A stretch of DNA of 44,214 bases from Gammaproteobacteria bacterium Ga0074134 (GCA_001464965.1 LNEJ01000031.1:1-44214), one strand, 5' to 3'. Shown: positions 16,972-26,095, counted from the stretch's first letter. Numbers and translations are program-made. Notes: generated by a model not told the origin, from the sequence alone.

Positions 16972-17222
16972 CTACTGTACCGTCACCCGGAATTTAACCG
17001 TGGCTGATTGTCCTCCTGTCAGGGTGACGCCGGATGCGGCGACCGTATTCGCCAACGTAACGTTGAAATTACCCGCATCGGCATCCGCGGTGTTGGTGAG
17101 ATTCGGTGCCACACCGCCGTTGATGGTGTAGTTGAACCTGCCGCGAAGGTCGGTGTTTCAAGCTGACGGCCGTTGCCCGTGTTGTTGAGCATGAGGTGGT
17201 AGAACGAGGCGCCACTGGTTCA
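16972..17222 (-). pseudogene. C-terminal fragment of a repeat-type cell-surface protein
   Basis: Read on the minus strand, a piece in one frame (SGASFYHLMLNNTGNGRQLE) changes frame and continues RFNYTINGGVAPNLTNTADA and then DAGNFNVTLANTVAASG, ending SATVKFRVTVQ and a stop at 16972. The NTGNG and TVKFRVTV patterns are typical of DUF11-like beta-sandwich repeats in bacterial surface or biofilm proteins. There is no start codon or signal peptide and the frame is broken, so this is a remnant of a much longer gene. The rest of the parent gene is not in the window. Confidence 0.6.
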
Positions 17223-17292
17223 GGCAGGTGTATTATCCTCCCGTTCCAATCGCCGTTTTTAGGATAATTTGACTTTTTTAGGGAATATTTTT

Positions 17293-17721
17293 GTGACAAA
17301 ACTTCATGGTCCTTGTCCCCCTGAGGGCAGGCGGCGCGTTGCCCTTCAGGGTATTTTGCACATCACCTGGATAGTCTCTAACCTTGAGCATGCGCGCCAG
17401 TTTTATGAAGGTGTATTGGGATTGAGGCCAGACGAGTCCCGCCCTGATCTTGGTTTCTCTGGTGTGTGGTATATGCTGGAATCAGGCCAGCAGATCCATC
17501 TTATGGAGCTGCCCAATCCTGATCCCGTGATCGGTCGTCCTGTGCATGGTGGGCGGGATCGTCATGTGGCGCTGGCGGTGGATGATATTGAGGGAATAGC
17601 GGTGGTGTTGGAAGGGGCAGGCATTCAGTTTACCCGCTCCCAATCGGGGCGTCCCGCACTGTTTGTGCGGGATCCCGATGGGAATACGTTTGAGTTGGTA
17701 GAGGTGGTTAACTTAGAGTGA
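17293..17721 (+). CDS. VOC (glyoxalase/bleomycin-resistance fold) family protein
   Basis: The 142-residue protein is a single vicinal-oxygen-chelate domain with two beta-alpha-beta-beta-beta modules. Likely metal ligands are His in LHITWIVSNL, Glu in HLMELPN, His in DRHVALAV and Glu in FELVEV. The ending RDPDGNTFELVE is the family signature. It may be a dioxygenase, isomerase or resistance protein; the substrate is not predictable. GTG 17293 is used because AGGGA precedes it; a TTG at 17269 would add eight residues. The 3' end overlaps the convergent GGDEF gene by 9 bases. Confidence 0.8.
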   Translation: MTKLHGPCPPEGRRRVALQGILHITWIVSNLEHARQFYEGVLGLRPDESRPDLGFSGVWYMLESGQQIHLMELPNPDPVIGRPVHGGRDRHVALAVDDIEGIAVVLEGAGIQFTRSQSGRPALFVRDPDGNTFELVEVVNLE

Positions 17722-18534
17722 CTGGTAGGCGCGGTGCAATAGTTTGTTCGTGTCGTCACCTTTTATCCAGCCCGCCACCCCGCAGTGAGTTTCCAGGCTG
17801 ATGGGTTGTCCATCAGCCCCGGTGACTTTTACCTCCGCGAGGCGTAGCTGGAGCTTGTTGACCAGATCGACGGCAGCGGCCTCAGGTGTTTCCGGCAATA
17901 TGAGCAGAAACTCGTCAGTGTCCATGCGCCCGATCATGTCAACCCAGCGCATCTGATCCTTAAGGAATTGGCTGACAGCCATCATGACGCGGTCGGCGCT
18001 GGAATCCCCGTGGCTAGCGTCAAGCTGTGCGAGGTTGGCGACTTTCAACACGATCACAGAGAGGGGGTTTTCGTAGCGCCGACTGCGTGAGACTTGCGGT
18101 TCAAGGCTTTGCAGCAGGGCGCGGCGATTCGGCAAGGATGTGAGAGGATCATTAAGGGTGTAGAGTGCCAACTCTTCGGTCAACCGGTCTTGTGTCTGTT
18201 GTTGCGATGTTATGTCTGCGTAAAAATGCACGTAACCCACCCCATCGCCCAGCGGTTGCCGCCAGCATTTCAGCCAGCGTGCCGGCCGCGAGCTTGTCGC
18301 TGGAAGATGCATGATCTCCTGGGGGTCGAACAGGCATTTTCTGGCATCGTGCGACAGACCTGATGTAGTCAGGGTGTCATGGTGGGGGGGTAACTGGTCA
18401 TTCTGTATATCCAGAAGGACTTGGAGTGATTTATTGATGGATGACACTTGCCCCTTGTTATCCAGAACTAAAATGCCTAAAGGGGCAGTCTCAAGGATGG
18501 CCAATGCAATGGCTGAATCAAGACGATTTATCAT
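17713..18534 (-). CDS. PAS-GGDEF protein with degenerate GGDEF signature
   Basis: The 273-residue cytoplasmic protein has an N-terminal PAS-like sensor (about 5-110, with LETAPLGILVLDNKG and a YVHFYADIT exit), then a GGDEF domain starting LNDPLTSLPNRRALL. The active-site loop reads RMDTDEF instead of RLGGDEF, so both glycines are replaced. In known cyclases these glycines contact GTP, so this domain is probably catalytically weak or inactive and may bind GTP or c-di-GMP or act as a receptor. ATG 18534 was preferred to ATG 18549 because GGAGAG lies at good spacing before it. It is convergent with the glyoxalase gene and divergent from cyaA, which hints at a link with cAMP signalling, unproven. 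Confidence 0.82.
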   Translation of the reverse strand: MINRLDSAIALAILETAPLGILVLDNKGQVSSINKSLQVLLDIQNDQLPPHHDTLTTSGLSHDARKCLFDPQEIMHLPATSSRPARWLKCWRQPLGDGVGYVHFYADITSQQQTQDRLTEELALYTLNDPLTSLPNRRALLQSLEPQVSRSRRYENPLSVIVLKVANLAQLDASHGDSSADRVMMAVSQFLKDQMRWVDMIGRMDTDEFLLILPETPEAAAVDLVNKLQLRLAEVKVTGADGQPISLETHCGVAGWIKGDDTNKLLHRAYQSL

Positions 18535-18655
18535 AGCTAAACTCTCCATGGTTGTTCGTTTCCCTGTAGCCAGGCCACAAGACGTGTCTGTAAAAGACTG
18601 ATATCGGATGCTGGTGGGGAAACTTTAGCAGCCTGATAGGAACTGCTGGAATGTT

Positions 18656-21601
18656 ATGTTTCCATTCCTGCTGCCGCTATTATCTCGGGGTGTGATCGAT
18701 GACGCAAAAAATATGACTTTCGGGGCTAGACTGGCTGACATAAACGCCATCAAGCGGCGCTTTTTGGCGCTCAATCGTGAGCGTTTACAGCGTGCGCAGT
18801 CGTCCCTGCACGAGCGGCAACGCGATTTTCTCGATCTTTTGCCCTTGTTGTTTCATGTTAATCATATGCTTCTGCCTGGATTTATTTCAAGTAAGACCCC
18901 ATCGGGGGTCTCCGATTACTCTCCAGACAAGCGCGCCCTGGGGGCTGCGAAGAAGATTTCCAGGAATTTTTCATACAAGCGCAAGGCGTTGCCACGCTTC
19001 GATATCCTGTCGATTTTTCTGATGGGCAGCAGTGGCACGATAGCCTATTCCAAGAAAAGTGATTTTGATATCTGGGTTTGCCACCCCGCAAACATTGCAG
19101 AAGAACTGCTTGACGAGCTTCGCAAAAAGGCAGGGGCCATCGAGAAGTGGGCGGCCAGCCTTGACCTTGAAGTTCATTTCTTTCTTATGGATCCGTCGTC
19201 ATTCAGGTCCGGCAAGCAGAGTGAGCTATCCAAGGAAGGCAGCGGCAGCGCGCAGCATTATTTGTTGCTGGAGGAGTTTTATCGCACAGGACTGTTGTTG
19301 GCGGGACGTTATCCGGTGTGGTGGCTGGTACCTCCCGATAAAGAAAAAGAGTATGACAGCTATCTTGAGGTATTGAAAAATAGTTTCGCGGTACGAGAGG
19401 CGGAATATGTTGATTTTGGAGGGGTTCCCCTAATACCGGCAGAGGAGTTTTTTGGCGCCGCCTTGTGGCAGCTTTTCAAGGGTATCGACTCACCCTATAA
19501 GTCGGTGCTCAAGCTCCTGCTGATGGAGGTTTATGCCCATGAATATCCTGCGAGTGATTTGCTTTGCCAGCGTTTCAAAAAGGCTATTTATGAAGGGGAA
19601 GTTTCTCTTGACTCGCTTGATCCCTATATCATGCTGTATTTCAAAATTGAGGAACACCTGAAAAAGACTGCGGAGAAGGAGCGTCTTGAATTATTCAGGC
19701 GGTGTTTTTATTTCAAGGTCAACGAGCGGCTCAGTGTGCCATGTTCACCTCGTCATAATAGTTGGCGTCGCGACCTCATCAAGAGTCTGGCACAAGCTTG
19801 GGACTGGGATCCTGCTTATTTGGAAACGCTCGATGCGCGTCCCTCGTGGAAAATAAACCGCGTGCTCAGGGAACGAAAAATTTTGACCGGAGAGTTGACG
19901 CATAGTTATCGGTTTTTGTCTGATTTCGCTCATGAACATGCCCAGCTGGCGCTGATAAATCAAAAGGATTTAAATATCCTTGGCCGTAAATTGTATGCGG
20001 CTTTTGAACGTAAGGCAGGTAAGGTCGAGATAGTCAATCGCGGCATTTCCCAGGGGATGTGGGAGAGCCATCTCACCTTTGTTCATAAAAAAGAAGATGA
20101 TGAACACGATGGTTGGGCGCTTTTCATAGCACCCTACAATGAAGTTGAACGCGGTGGTTTTCAGCCTGTCAAGCGGGCGCACAGCATCGTTGATCTTGTG
20201 GTCTGGTGTTACTTCAACGAGATGGTGAATGACGCCACGGTGATTGGATTGTATGCCCAGGACGGCGGACTTACGCTCCGGGAGATCAAATTACTGATCA
20301 ATTGCCTTCATCATTTATTCCCGAACACTCAGGCTTCGGAAACGAATATGGAGGATCTTTCCAGGGCGTCACGGATGGAAAAGGCCGCCCTTTTTATTAA
20401 TTTGGGTGTTGATCCTATGGCAATGCACACGCGCCAGGGTTTGCACTACACAAGTAATAAGACGGATGCGCTGAGCTATGGAGGTGTTGGGGAAAATCTT
20501 GCGCTGACATTCGATATGGTGACGCTGACAAGCTGGAGGGAGGCGCTGACATTCAGGTATGCGGGACTCAATGGCTTGATGAATTGTTTGTGTGACTATG
20601 TTCGCTGGATGCCACCCTCCAAGGGCGCATTGCCCCCCCCTATTTATATGCAGTGCTTTTCTTCGAGCCATGGAGTCACTATTGTAAAAAGAATAGAAGA
20701 ATTGTTTCGTAATATTGTCGATAGTTTTTATCGAAGTTCCCATGCCGCTACCCTGCGCTATGTCCTGTCCGTTGAAAATATTTATTACATGTTGTGGATC
20801 GAAAATGACACGCTGCGTTATAAGCGGATTGAGTCATATGATGATTTGCTGGTTGATCTGTTCGCGGAGCAGAGGTCATTCAGTCATGTTGAAATTGATC
20901 AGCATGCCCTCCGTGGCACACCTCTTCCCCAGATATTCGCAATAAACAAGCCAAAGATGATCCAGGTTTTTTACCGCATGGATGGCGATAATGCTGATGT
21001 GTATGTGATTGATGAACGTGGTTCTCTTTATTATCAGCGCATGATCCATTGCGAAAGTATGGCGCTAATCAATCAGCACACCTTGTTCTTCGATTCCGTA
21101 TTGAGACGGCAGCATCTGCTGGGGGCGAGTGAGAGACAGGGCATGGATAGCTTGATTGGTGTTGAATTTTATCACATTGGAAAGGATGAAATGGGTAGGG
21201 CCGTGCTGGTGAAAAATGATCCTGTCCGTAAAAAGGGGTTGAAAAACTATTACAACGTGCAGATCATCGTTGATAAGGTAAAGGACGGCAAGCTGGCTTT
21301 TACCATTTATTGTGGTGACGAGGAATTTACTTCGCTCGAATACGGCAACGGCTTGTTCCGTGAGGTTGCCAGATATGTGATGGCGCAGCGGAAAAGCGGC
21401 TTGCGCTACCCCATTTACATTACGGATATCAATCTTCCCTCAGCGATGTTTGGCGAGGAATCGGGGCGGCGGCAAACCATCCACTTTCTGAATTATAAAT
21501 GTCAGATCGAAGACAGGCTCAACGAGGCGCTGCATGAGCTGGACCGGCAGGGCGGGAAGGCTCAAGAAAGTATACGGCGCAACCACTCGCCCATGTCGTG
21601 A
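18656..21601 (+). CDS. cyaA: Class I adenylate cyclase
   Basis: CyaA converts ATP to cAMP. The 981-residue product shows the class I catalytic N-terminus. LLPLLFHVNHMLLPGF and SGVSDYSPD are family blocks, and the nucleotidyltransferase motif begins GSSGTIAYSKKSDFDIW, with Gly124-Ser125 and Asp136/Asp138 as metal ligands. The C-terminal part from about residue 540 is the regulatory region. Length is close to the Pseudomonas enzyme and longer than that of Escherichia coli. ATG 18656 is used; an internal ATG at 18713 (MTFGARL) also fits the family start and has no better ribosome site. The last 40 bases overlap the convergent carboxylesterase gene. A likely link is to the Pil-Chp system encoded 8 kb downstream. 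Confidence 0.93.
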   Translation: MFPFLLPLLSRGVIDDAKNMTFGARLADINAIKRRFLALNRERLQRAQSSLHERQRDFLDLLPLLFHVNHMLLPGFISSKTPSGVSDYSPDKRALGAAKKISRNFSYKRKALPRFDILSIFLMGSSGTIAYSKKSDFDIWVCHPANIAEELLDELRKKAGAIEKWAASLDLEVHFFLMDPSSFRSGKQSELSKEGSGSAQHYLLLEEFYRTGLLLAGRYPVWWLVPPDKEKEYDSYLEVLKNSFAVREAEYVDFGGVPLIPAEEFFGAALWQLFKGIDSPYKSVLKLLLMEVYAHEYPASDLLCQRFKKAIYEGEVSLDSLDPYIMLYFKIEEHLKKTAEKERLELFRRCFYFKVNERLSVPCSPRHNSWRRDLIKSLAQAWDWDPAYLETLDARPSWKINRVLRERKILTGELTHSYRFLSDFAHEHAQLALINQKDLNILGRKLYAAFERKAGKVEIVNRGISQGMWESHLTFVHKKEDDEHDGWALFIAPYNEVERGGFQPVKRAHSIVDLVVWCYFNEMVNDATVIGLYAQDGGLTLREIKLLINCLHHLFPNTQASETNMEDLSRASRMEKAALFINLGVDPMAMHTRQGLHYTSNKTDALSYGGVGENLALTFDMVTLTSWREALTFRYAGLNGLMNCLCDYVRWMPPSKGALPPPIYMQCFSSSHGVTIVKRIEELFRNIVDSFYRSSHAATLRYVLSVENIYYMLWIENDTLRYKRIESYDDLLVDLFAEQRSFSHVEIDQHALRGTPLPQIFAINKPKMIQVFYRMDGDNADVYVIDERGSLYYQRMIHCESMALINQHTLFFDSVLRRQHLLGASERQGMDSLIGVEFYHIGKDEMGRAVLVKNDPVRKKGLKNYYNVQIIVDKVKDGKLAFTIYCGDEEFTSLEYGNGLFREVARYVMAQRKSGLRYPIYITDINLPSAMFGEESGRRQTIHFLNYKCQIEDRLNEALHELDRQGGKAQESIRRNHSPMS

Positions 21602-22233
21602 ATCTCCTGTGCGCACAGTGTGTGCGGCATGGTGTAGCTTCGCCATTCGACCCGGTAACCCGCATCCTCCAGCGTCTTGCAGGATATCTGACCATATATC
21701 AGTGGAATGACGGTATCTTCCGTGCCATGTGTCATCATGATGGGTATATTGGCGTTGGCGGGATGTGCTTCATTGCGCAGTTCTGCGGCCAACGGCAGAT
21801 AGGTGGACAACGCCAGGATTCCCGCCAGCGGCTGCGGGTAGCGTAGCCCTGCATGCAACGCAATGGCCCCACCTTGAGAAAATCCCGCCAGCACGATCCT
21901 GTGAGTGGGGATGCCCCGTGTAATTTCACGCTGTATCAGCGCGTGAAGCGCCTGCTCCGATGTGCGTATGCCCAGTTTATCTTCGGCAGCGGGTATGTCG
22001 GCGGATGCGATGTCATACCAGGCGCGCATCGGATAGCCGCCGTTTATCGTTATTGGCCGCTGCGGTGCATGAGGAAACACAAAGCGTACTCCCAGCTCTT
22101 CTGGCAAATGCAGTTGCGGTACGATATCCATAAAGTCGTAGCCGTCGGCGCCCAGGCCATGCAGCCAGATGATGCTGGCGGTGGGGTGTGTTTTGGGAGC
22201 GATTTCGGCGGCGGGGAGGGTTTCTTGATTCAT
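21562..22233 (-). CDS. Carboxylesterase/lysophospholipase-type alpha/beta hydrolase
   Basis: The 223-residue enzyme belongs to the phospholipase/carboxylesterase family that includes Pseudomonas carboxylesterase II and acyl-protein thioesterase. The catalytic triad is visible: Ser119 in GFSQGG, Asp173 in GTEDTVIP and His204 in YTMPHTL. The N-terminal IIWLHGLGADGYDF contains the oxyanion-hole region. There is no signal peptide, so it is cytoplasmic. The 3' end overlaps that of cyaA, convergent. The natural substrate is not predictable. Confidence 0.9.
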   Translation of the reverse strand: MNQETLPAAEIAPKTHPTASIIWLHGLGADGYDFMDIVPQLHLPEELGVRFVFPHAPQRPITINGGYPMRAWYDIASADIPAAEDKLGIRTSEQALHALIQREITRGIPTHRIVLAGFSQGGAIALHAGLRYPQPLAGILALSTYLPLAAELRNEAHPANANIPIMMTHGTEDTVIPLIYGQISCKTLEDAGYRVEWRSYTMPHTLCAQEIHDMGEWLRRILS

Positions 22234-22307
22234 GAAGATGCCCTGAGCTGTAATTAGGAAGAAGATATACTACGTCTATCCTGATCCGCAACCGATATAC
22301 TGATATG

Positions 22308-22331
22308 AGAACCTGTTCAACATCTCGCTGG
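22308..22331 (+). repeat. Solo left end of the palindromic element
   Basis: AGAACCTGTTCAACATCTCG followed by CTGG matches the first 24 bases of the element at 8006 except at two adjacent positions and the last base. No core or right arm follows. It lies just before the next start codon, and its end contributes the GGAGG ribosome site of that gene. Confidence 0.7.
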
Positions 22332-22339
22332 AGGTTGTT

Positions 22340-22696
22340 ATGAATCCCAATGCCAAAGCCCCTCGTATCAAGAATGATGATGTCATGTATCTGATGTTGC
22401 GCGATGGCCGGATCGCGGAGTTTAATGACAAGAAGGCAACAGGCGCGGCCATCGACCTGGTGAATTGCGATTTTCGCGGTCTGGATTTGCGTGGTTTGGC
22501 CGCGGACGGGCTGGATTTGAGTGGTGCTTATTTTCGTCAGGCCGATCTTCGCGGCGTTGATTTTAGCAAGTGCCGGCTGGAAGGCGCCAGTATTCATGCG
22601 ACCAAGATCTCGGGAACCTATTTTCCCGTAGAATTGAGCGCGGATGAGATTACGCTGTCATTATTGCATGGGACGCGGATGCGGTATTCGAAGTGA
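22340..22696 (+). CDS. Pentapeptide-repeat protein
   Basis: The 118-residue cytoplasmic protein carries a short run of pentapeptide repeats (A-D/N-L-x-x type) between about residues 38 and 90: DLVNCDFRGLDLRGLAADGL, DLSGAYFRQADLRGVDFSK and so on, forming a small right-handed beta-helix. The N-terminus (about 1-36) is a non-repeat cap with DDVMYLMLRDGRIAEFN. Its function is unknown. The leader comes from a solo end of the palindromic element, which supplies GGAGG at 22330-22334. It is convergent with amgK and ends one base before the amgK stop. Confidence 0.82.
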   Translation: MNPNAKAPRIKNDDVMYLMLRDGRIAEFNDKKATGAAIDLVNCDFRGLDLRGLAADGLDLSGAYFRQADLRGVDFSKCRLEGASIHATKISGTYFPVELSADEITLSLLHGTRMRYSK

Positions 22697-23686
22697 TCAA
22701 CCCATGCGCGGCAGTATCCGGTCATGGATCAGCGCATGCAGTCCAGCAAGTTCGGGATAGCGCCCACTCACCTCTTCTACATATCCTAATGTTCGCGGGA
22801 TATCTTTGAGATAGCCCGGCTTGGCATCGCGGATGTTGAGGCGGGCGAAGATGCCGATGGCCTTGAGATGGCGCTGTACACCCATCAAGTCGAACCAGCG
22901 CAGGAATTGCGCGGCGCCTATTCCACTGATGCTGCCCGTTTTTAACGCCTGTGCGTGATAGCTGTTGACCCACTCCTCAACTTGCTCGCGTGGCCAGGCG
23001 ATGTAGCAATCGCGCAGCAGCGAGGCCAGGTCGTAGGTCACCGGGCCGGTCACCGCGTCCTGAAAATCCAGAATACCGGGGTTGCCTTGCTCAGTCACCA
23101 TCAGGTTGCGTGAGTGATAATCCCGGTGTACCCATACCTGTGGTTGTTCCAGCGCTGAGTGGACGAGAGCATCAAATGCTTTATCGAGCGTCTCCGCTAT
23201 CGCCTTGTCCAGTGTTAGTCCCAGATGCTGTTCCATGAACCAGTCGCGGAAAAGTGCCATCTCACGCATCAGCAGAGGGCGATCATAGGCTGGCAGCAAG
23301 ATGGTGTTGCCTGTCTTGGGGCGCTGTAATGCCAGTAGTGCCTGCATGGCATCGCCGTAGAGCCGAGGCACGCTGGCCTCATTCAGTTCGCTCAGGTATT
23401 GGCTGTGCCCCAGGTCGGTCAGCAGTAAAAAGCCGCGTTCCAGATTGGTCTCCAGCACTTCAGGTACGTTCAGTCCCAGCGCGTGAAAAGCGCGTGCGAC
23501 GGTGATAAACGGGCCGCAGTCCTCCTTGTCGGGCGGGGCATCCATGACGATGCGGCTCTGGCCTGCATAGCGCACGCGGAAATAGCGCCGGAAGCTCGCA
23601 TCCGATGAGGCGGGCGCGATATCAAAGGGAGGCAGGCCAACGTCTTGACGTAGCCAGTGGGTTAACTCATTCAGACGTTCGGGCAT
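22697..23686 (-). CDS. amgK: Anomeric MurNAc/GlcNAc kinase AmgK
   Basis: AmgK phosphorylates the anomeric hydroxyl of N-acetylmuramic acid and N-acetylglucosamine in cell-wall recycling, a route that bypasses early MurA-dependent synthesis. The 329-residue protein has the aminoglycoside-phosphotransferase fold: SSDASFRRYFRV near the N-terminus, the catalytic HRDYHSRNL with Asp189 and Asn194, and metal-binding Asp207 in ILDFQDA. Its position divergent from lptD-surA matches Pseudomonas, where it is followed by murU. Here murU is not next to it; a convergent pentapeptide gene lies there instead. Confidence 0.88.
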   Translation of the reverse strand: MPERLNELTHWLRQDVGLPPFDIAPASSDASFRRYFRVRYAGQSRIVMDAPPDKEDCGPFITVARAFHALGLNVPEVLETNLERGFLLLTDLGHSQYLSELNEASVPRLYGDAMQALLALQRPKTGNTILLPAYDRPLLMREMALFRDWFMEQHLGLTLDKAIAETLDKAFDALVHSALEQPQVWVHRDYHSRNLMVTEQGNPGILDFQDAVTGPVTYDLASLLRDCYIAWPREQVEEWVNSYHAQALKTGSISGIGAAQFLRWFDLMGVQRHLKAIGIFARLNIRDAKPGYLKDIPRTLGYVEEVSGRYPELAGLHALIHDRILPRMG

Positions 23687-23809
23687 GTGTGTTTTGATCT
23701 GGGGTGTGGCTGGTTAATATCAAGGTATACTAATAAAATGGTCGATCCTGACTATTCTAAGCAATTTTGACGCCGGATTGCCAATCAATACACACATGAT
23801 GCTGTTTCC

Positions 23810-26056
23810 GTGAAAAAATCCTTGCCGGTTGTTTTGCGCTATATTTATGCGATGCTGTTGTCGTTTCCTGTTATGGAAATGGCCTCTGCCGCCTCACTCC
23901 TGGAACCCCTCCCGGAAGGGCCGTGGAGGTTGTGCGATATGCACGCTGCACCCAAGACGCGTGCCCCTATTAGTGCTGCCCAACGCAAAGAGGCCCCCAC
24001 TTATTTGAGCGCGGATTACGGGTTTGCCGTCAAGGACAAGCTGGCCGTCTTCAGCGGCAATGCGCTGGTGCGCCGTGCCGATGAGCGGTTGGCGGCCGAC
24101 ACGGTTATCTATGACGAGGCCAAGGGCACTGCACAGGCTCATGGCGATGTTCATTACCGGAGTGACAATCTGGAAGTCGACGGCGATGCCGGGTATATGG
24201 AGCTGGAGGCGGACAAAGGGCAGTTCGATAATGCGCAATACCGCTTGGAGGAGCAGCATGCCCATGGCAAGGCACCCACGGTCATCAAGGAGAATGCCCA
24301 GGTAACACGCATGAAGGGCGCTACTTATACCACCTGTAGTCCCGGCAGCGAGTCGTGGCTGATGCGTTCGTCCACTCTCAGGCTGGACGAGGGCAAGGGT
24401 GTCGGTGAGGTCTATAACGCCACGGTGCGGTTCATGGGGGTGCCGTTTTTTTATATGCCGTATATGTCTTTTCCGATCGATAATCAGCGCAAGAGCGGTT
24501 TTTTGATTCCGCGCTTTCTGCCATCCACGTCCTCTGGTATGGACATCAGGATACCGTACTATTTGAATCTCGCGCCGGATTACGATGCGACTATTACGGC
24601 CCGCTATATGACGTTGCGCGGCGTGCTGATGGATGGCGAGTTCCGCTATCTCAACCGCGCCAGCCAGGGTGGAGTGACGCTGGGTTATCTGCCGAATGAC
24701 GCCCTCTATGGCAAGGAGCGCGCCGCGTTCTCCTACAAGCATAATGGCCGTCTTGCCGAGGGCTGGAGCACCGACCTCAATCTTAACTATGTCTCTGACA
24801 AGGACTATTTCAGGAATTTTGGCAACAGCCTGAGTGTTGCGGCGGCTGTCTTTGCAGAACGCCGTTTTGATGTGGCGTATCAGAGTGAAAACCTGACTTT
24901 CTTGGGGAGGATGCAGGGCATGCAGCCGTTGGACAGGACGCTGCCATCCGCGGCGCGTCCCTACCGGGTATTGCCGCGCTTGCAGTTGACCGCCAGTTGG
25001 CCAGGGCAGGAGAGGGCGCCGAGCTACCGGTTTCAGAGTGAGCTGGTGCGTTTTGAGCAGGATGACCGGCTTAACGGGACGCGTCTCGATTTGCAGCCCG
25101 AGGTCAGTTTTCCGTGGCAGCGCGATGCGGGGTTTGTCACGCCCAAGCTGGTGTTGCGCCACACCCGTTATCTGCTGGATAACGCATTGCCAGGGATGCC
25201 AGAGTCGCCAACCCGGACGCTGCCTATCTTTAATATCGATAGTGGGATTTTTCTGGAGCGTGATTTCGCCTGGGGTGCGCGCCCCTTGCTGCAAACGCTG
25301 GAGCCACGTCTTTTTTATCTTTACGCCCCTTACCGGGATCAGTCCGCCCTACCGGTATTCGACAGCGCCGCGATGGATTTCAATTTTGCGCAACTCTTCC
25401 GTGACAATCGATTCAGCAATGCGGATCGTGTTGGTGATGCCAACCAGGTCAGCATGGCGCTGACCACGCGCCTGCTCGACAACGGCGCGGAGCGTATTCG
25501 GGCCAGTATTGGCCAGCTATACTACCTTGATGACCGCAAGGTGGCGGTTCCCGGCGGGGTGGTAGGCACGCGGCATACCTCCGATATCGTCGGCGAAGTA
25601 GCCGCCAGCGTGGCGCAAAGCTGGACTGCCAGCGGCGATATGTTCTGGAATCCAAATGTTGAACGCATTGAGCGAGGCTCTGTGCGCATTCAGTATCAGC
25701 CGCTTAGAAATCATATCCTCAACCTCGCCTACCGCTACCGGCGAGGCCAAATGGATCAGATGGATGTATCGTTTTTCTGGCCGCTGCACCGCAACTGGAG
25801 CGTTATCGGGCGCTGGTATTATTCGATTCCAGACAAGCGTGTTCTGGAATCGCTGGCGGGCCTGGAATACAATAGTTGCTGCTGGGCATTTACCATCCTC
25901 ACCCGCGATTACACCACCGGCGTCACTGCGGCAGGTGTCAATACATCCAACCGCTCTTTGATGTTTCAATTGGAACTCAAGGGCCTGATGAGTGTCGGAC
26001 AATCCATCAGTACAATGCTGGAGCGTGGTATTCTAGGCTATCAGGCCGCACGATAG
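23810..26056 (+). CDS. lptD: LPS-assembly outer-membrane protein LptD
   Basis: LptD with LptE inserts lipopolysaccharide into the outer leaflet. The 748-residue protein has a signal peptide (about 1-28), an LptA-like periplasmic beta-jellyroll (about 50-195, with KLAVFSGNALVRRADERL), and a large beta-barrel with FMGVPFFYMPYMSFPID. The four cysteines needed for the disulfide switch are present: Cys42, Cys176 and the adjacent pair Cys690-Cys691 in NSCCWAF, corresponding to the Escherichia coli pattern. The start is a GTG at 23810 with no strong ribosome site, so a small shift is possible. It is the first gene of lptD-surA-pdxA. Confidence 0.95.
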   Translation: MKKSLPVVLRYIYAMLLSFPVMEMASAASLLEPLPEGPWRLCDMHAAPKTRAPISAAQRKEAPTYLSADYGFAVKDKLAVFSGNALVRRADERLAADTVIYDEAKGTAQAHGDVHYRSDNLEVDGDAGYMELEADKGQFDNAQYRLEEQHAHGKAPTVIKENAQVTRMKGATYTTCSPGSESWLMRSSTLRLDEGKGVGEVYNATVRFMGVPFFYMPYMSFPIDNQRKSGFLIPRFLPSTSSGMDIRIPYYLNLAPDYDATITARYMTLRGVLMDGEFRYLNRASQGGVTLGYLPNDALYGKERAAFSYKHNGRLAEGWSTDLNLNYVSDKDYFRNFGNSLSVAAAVFAERRFDVAYQSENLTFLGRMQGMQPLDRTLPSAARPYRVLPRLQLTASWPGQERAPSYRFQSELVRFEQDDRLNGTRLDLQPEVSFPWQRDAGFVTPKLVLRHTRYLLDNALPGMPESPTRTLPIFNIDSGIFLERDFAWGARPLLQTLEPRLFYLYAPYRDQSALPVFDSAAMDFNFAQLFRDNRFSNADRVGDANQVSMALTTRLLDNGAERIRASIGQLYYLDDRKVAVPGGVVGTRHTSDIVGEVAASVAQSWTASGDMFWNPNVERIERGSVRIQYQPLRNHILNLAYRYRRGQMDQMDVSFFWPLHRNWSVIGRWYYSIPDKRVLESLAGLEYNSCCWAFTILTRDYTTGVTAAGVNTSNRSLMFQLELKGLMSVGQSISTMLERGILGYQAAR

Positions 26057-26095
26057 GCCGTACGCTCCTTTTTCGAAGTAAGATGAATCCGTATT

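Noticed and set aside
23894-25294. A 466-codon open frame antisense to lptD
   Set aside because: Its length is a by-product of lptD codon usage; lptD is unmistakable by its plug region, four cysteines and synteny with surA.
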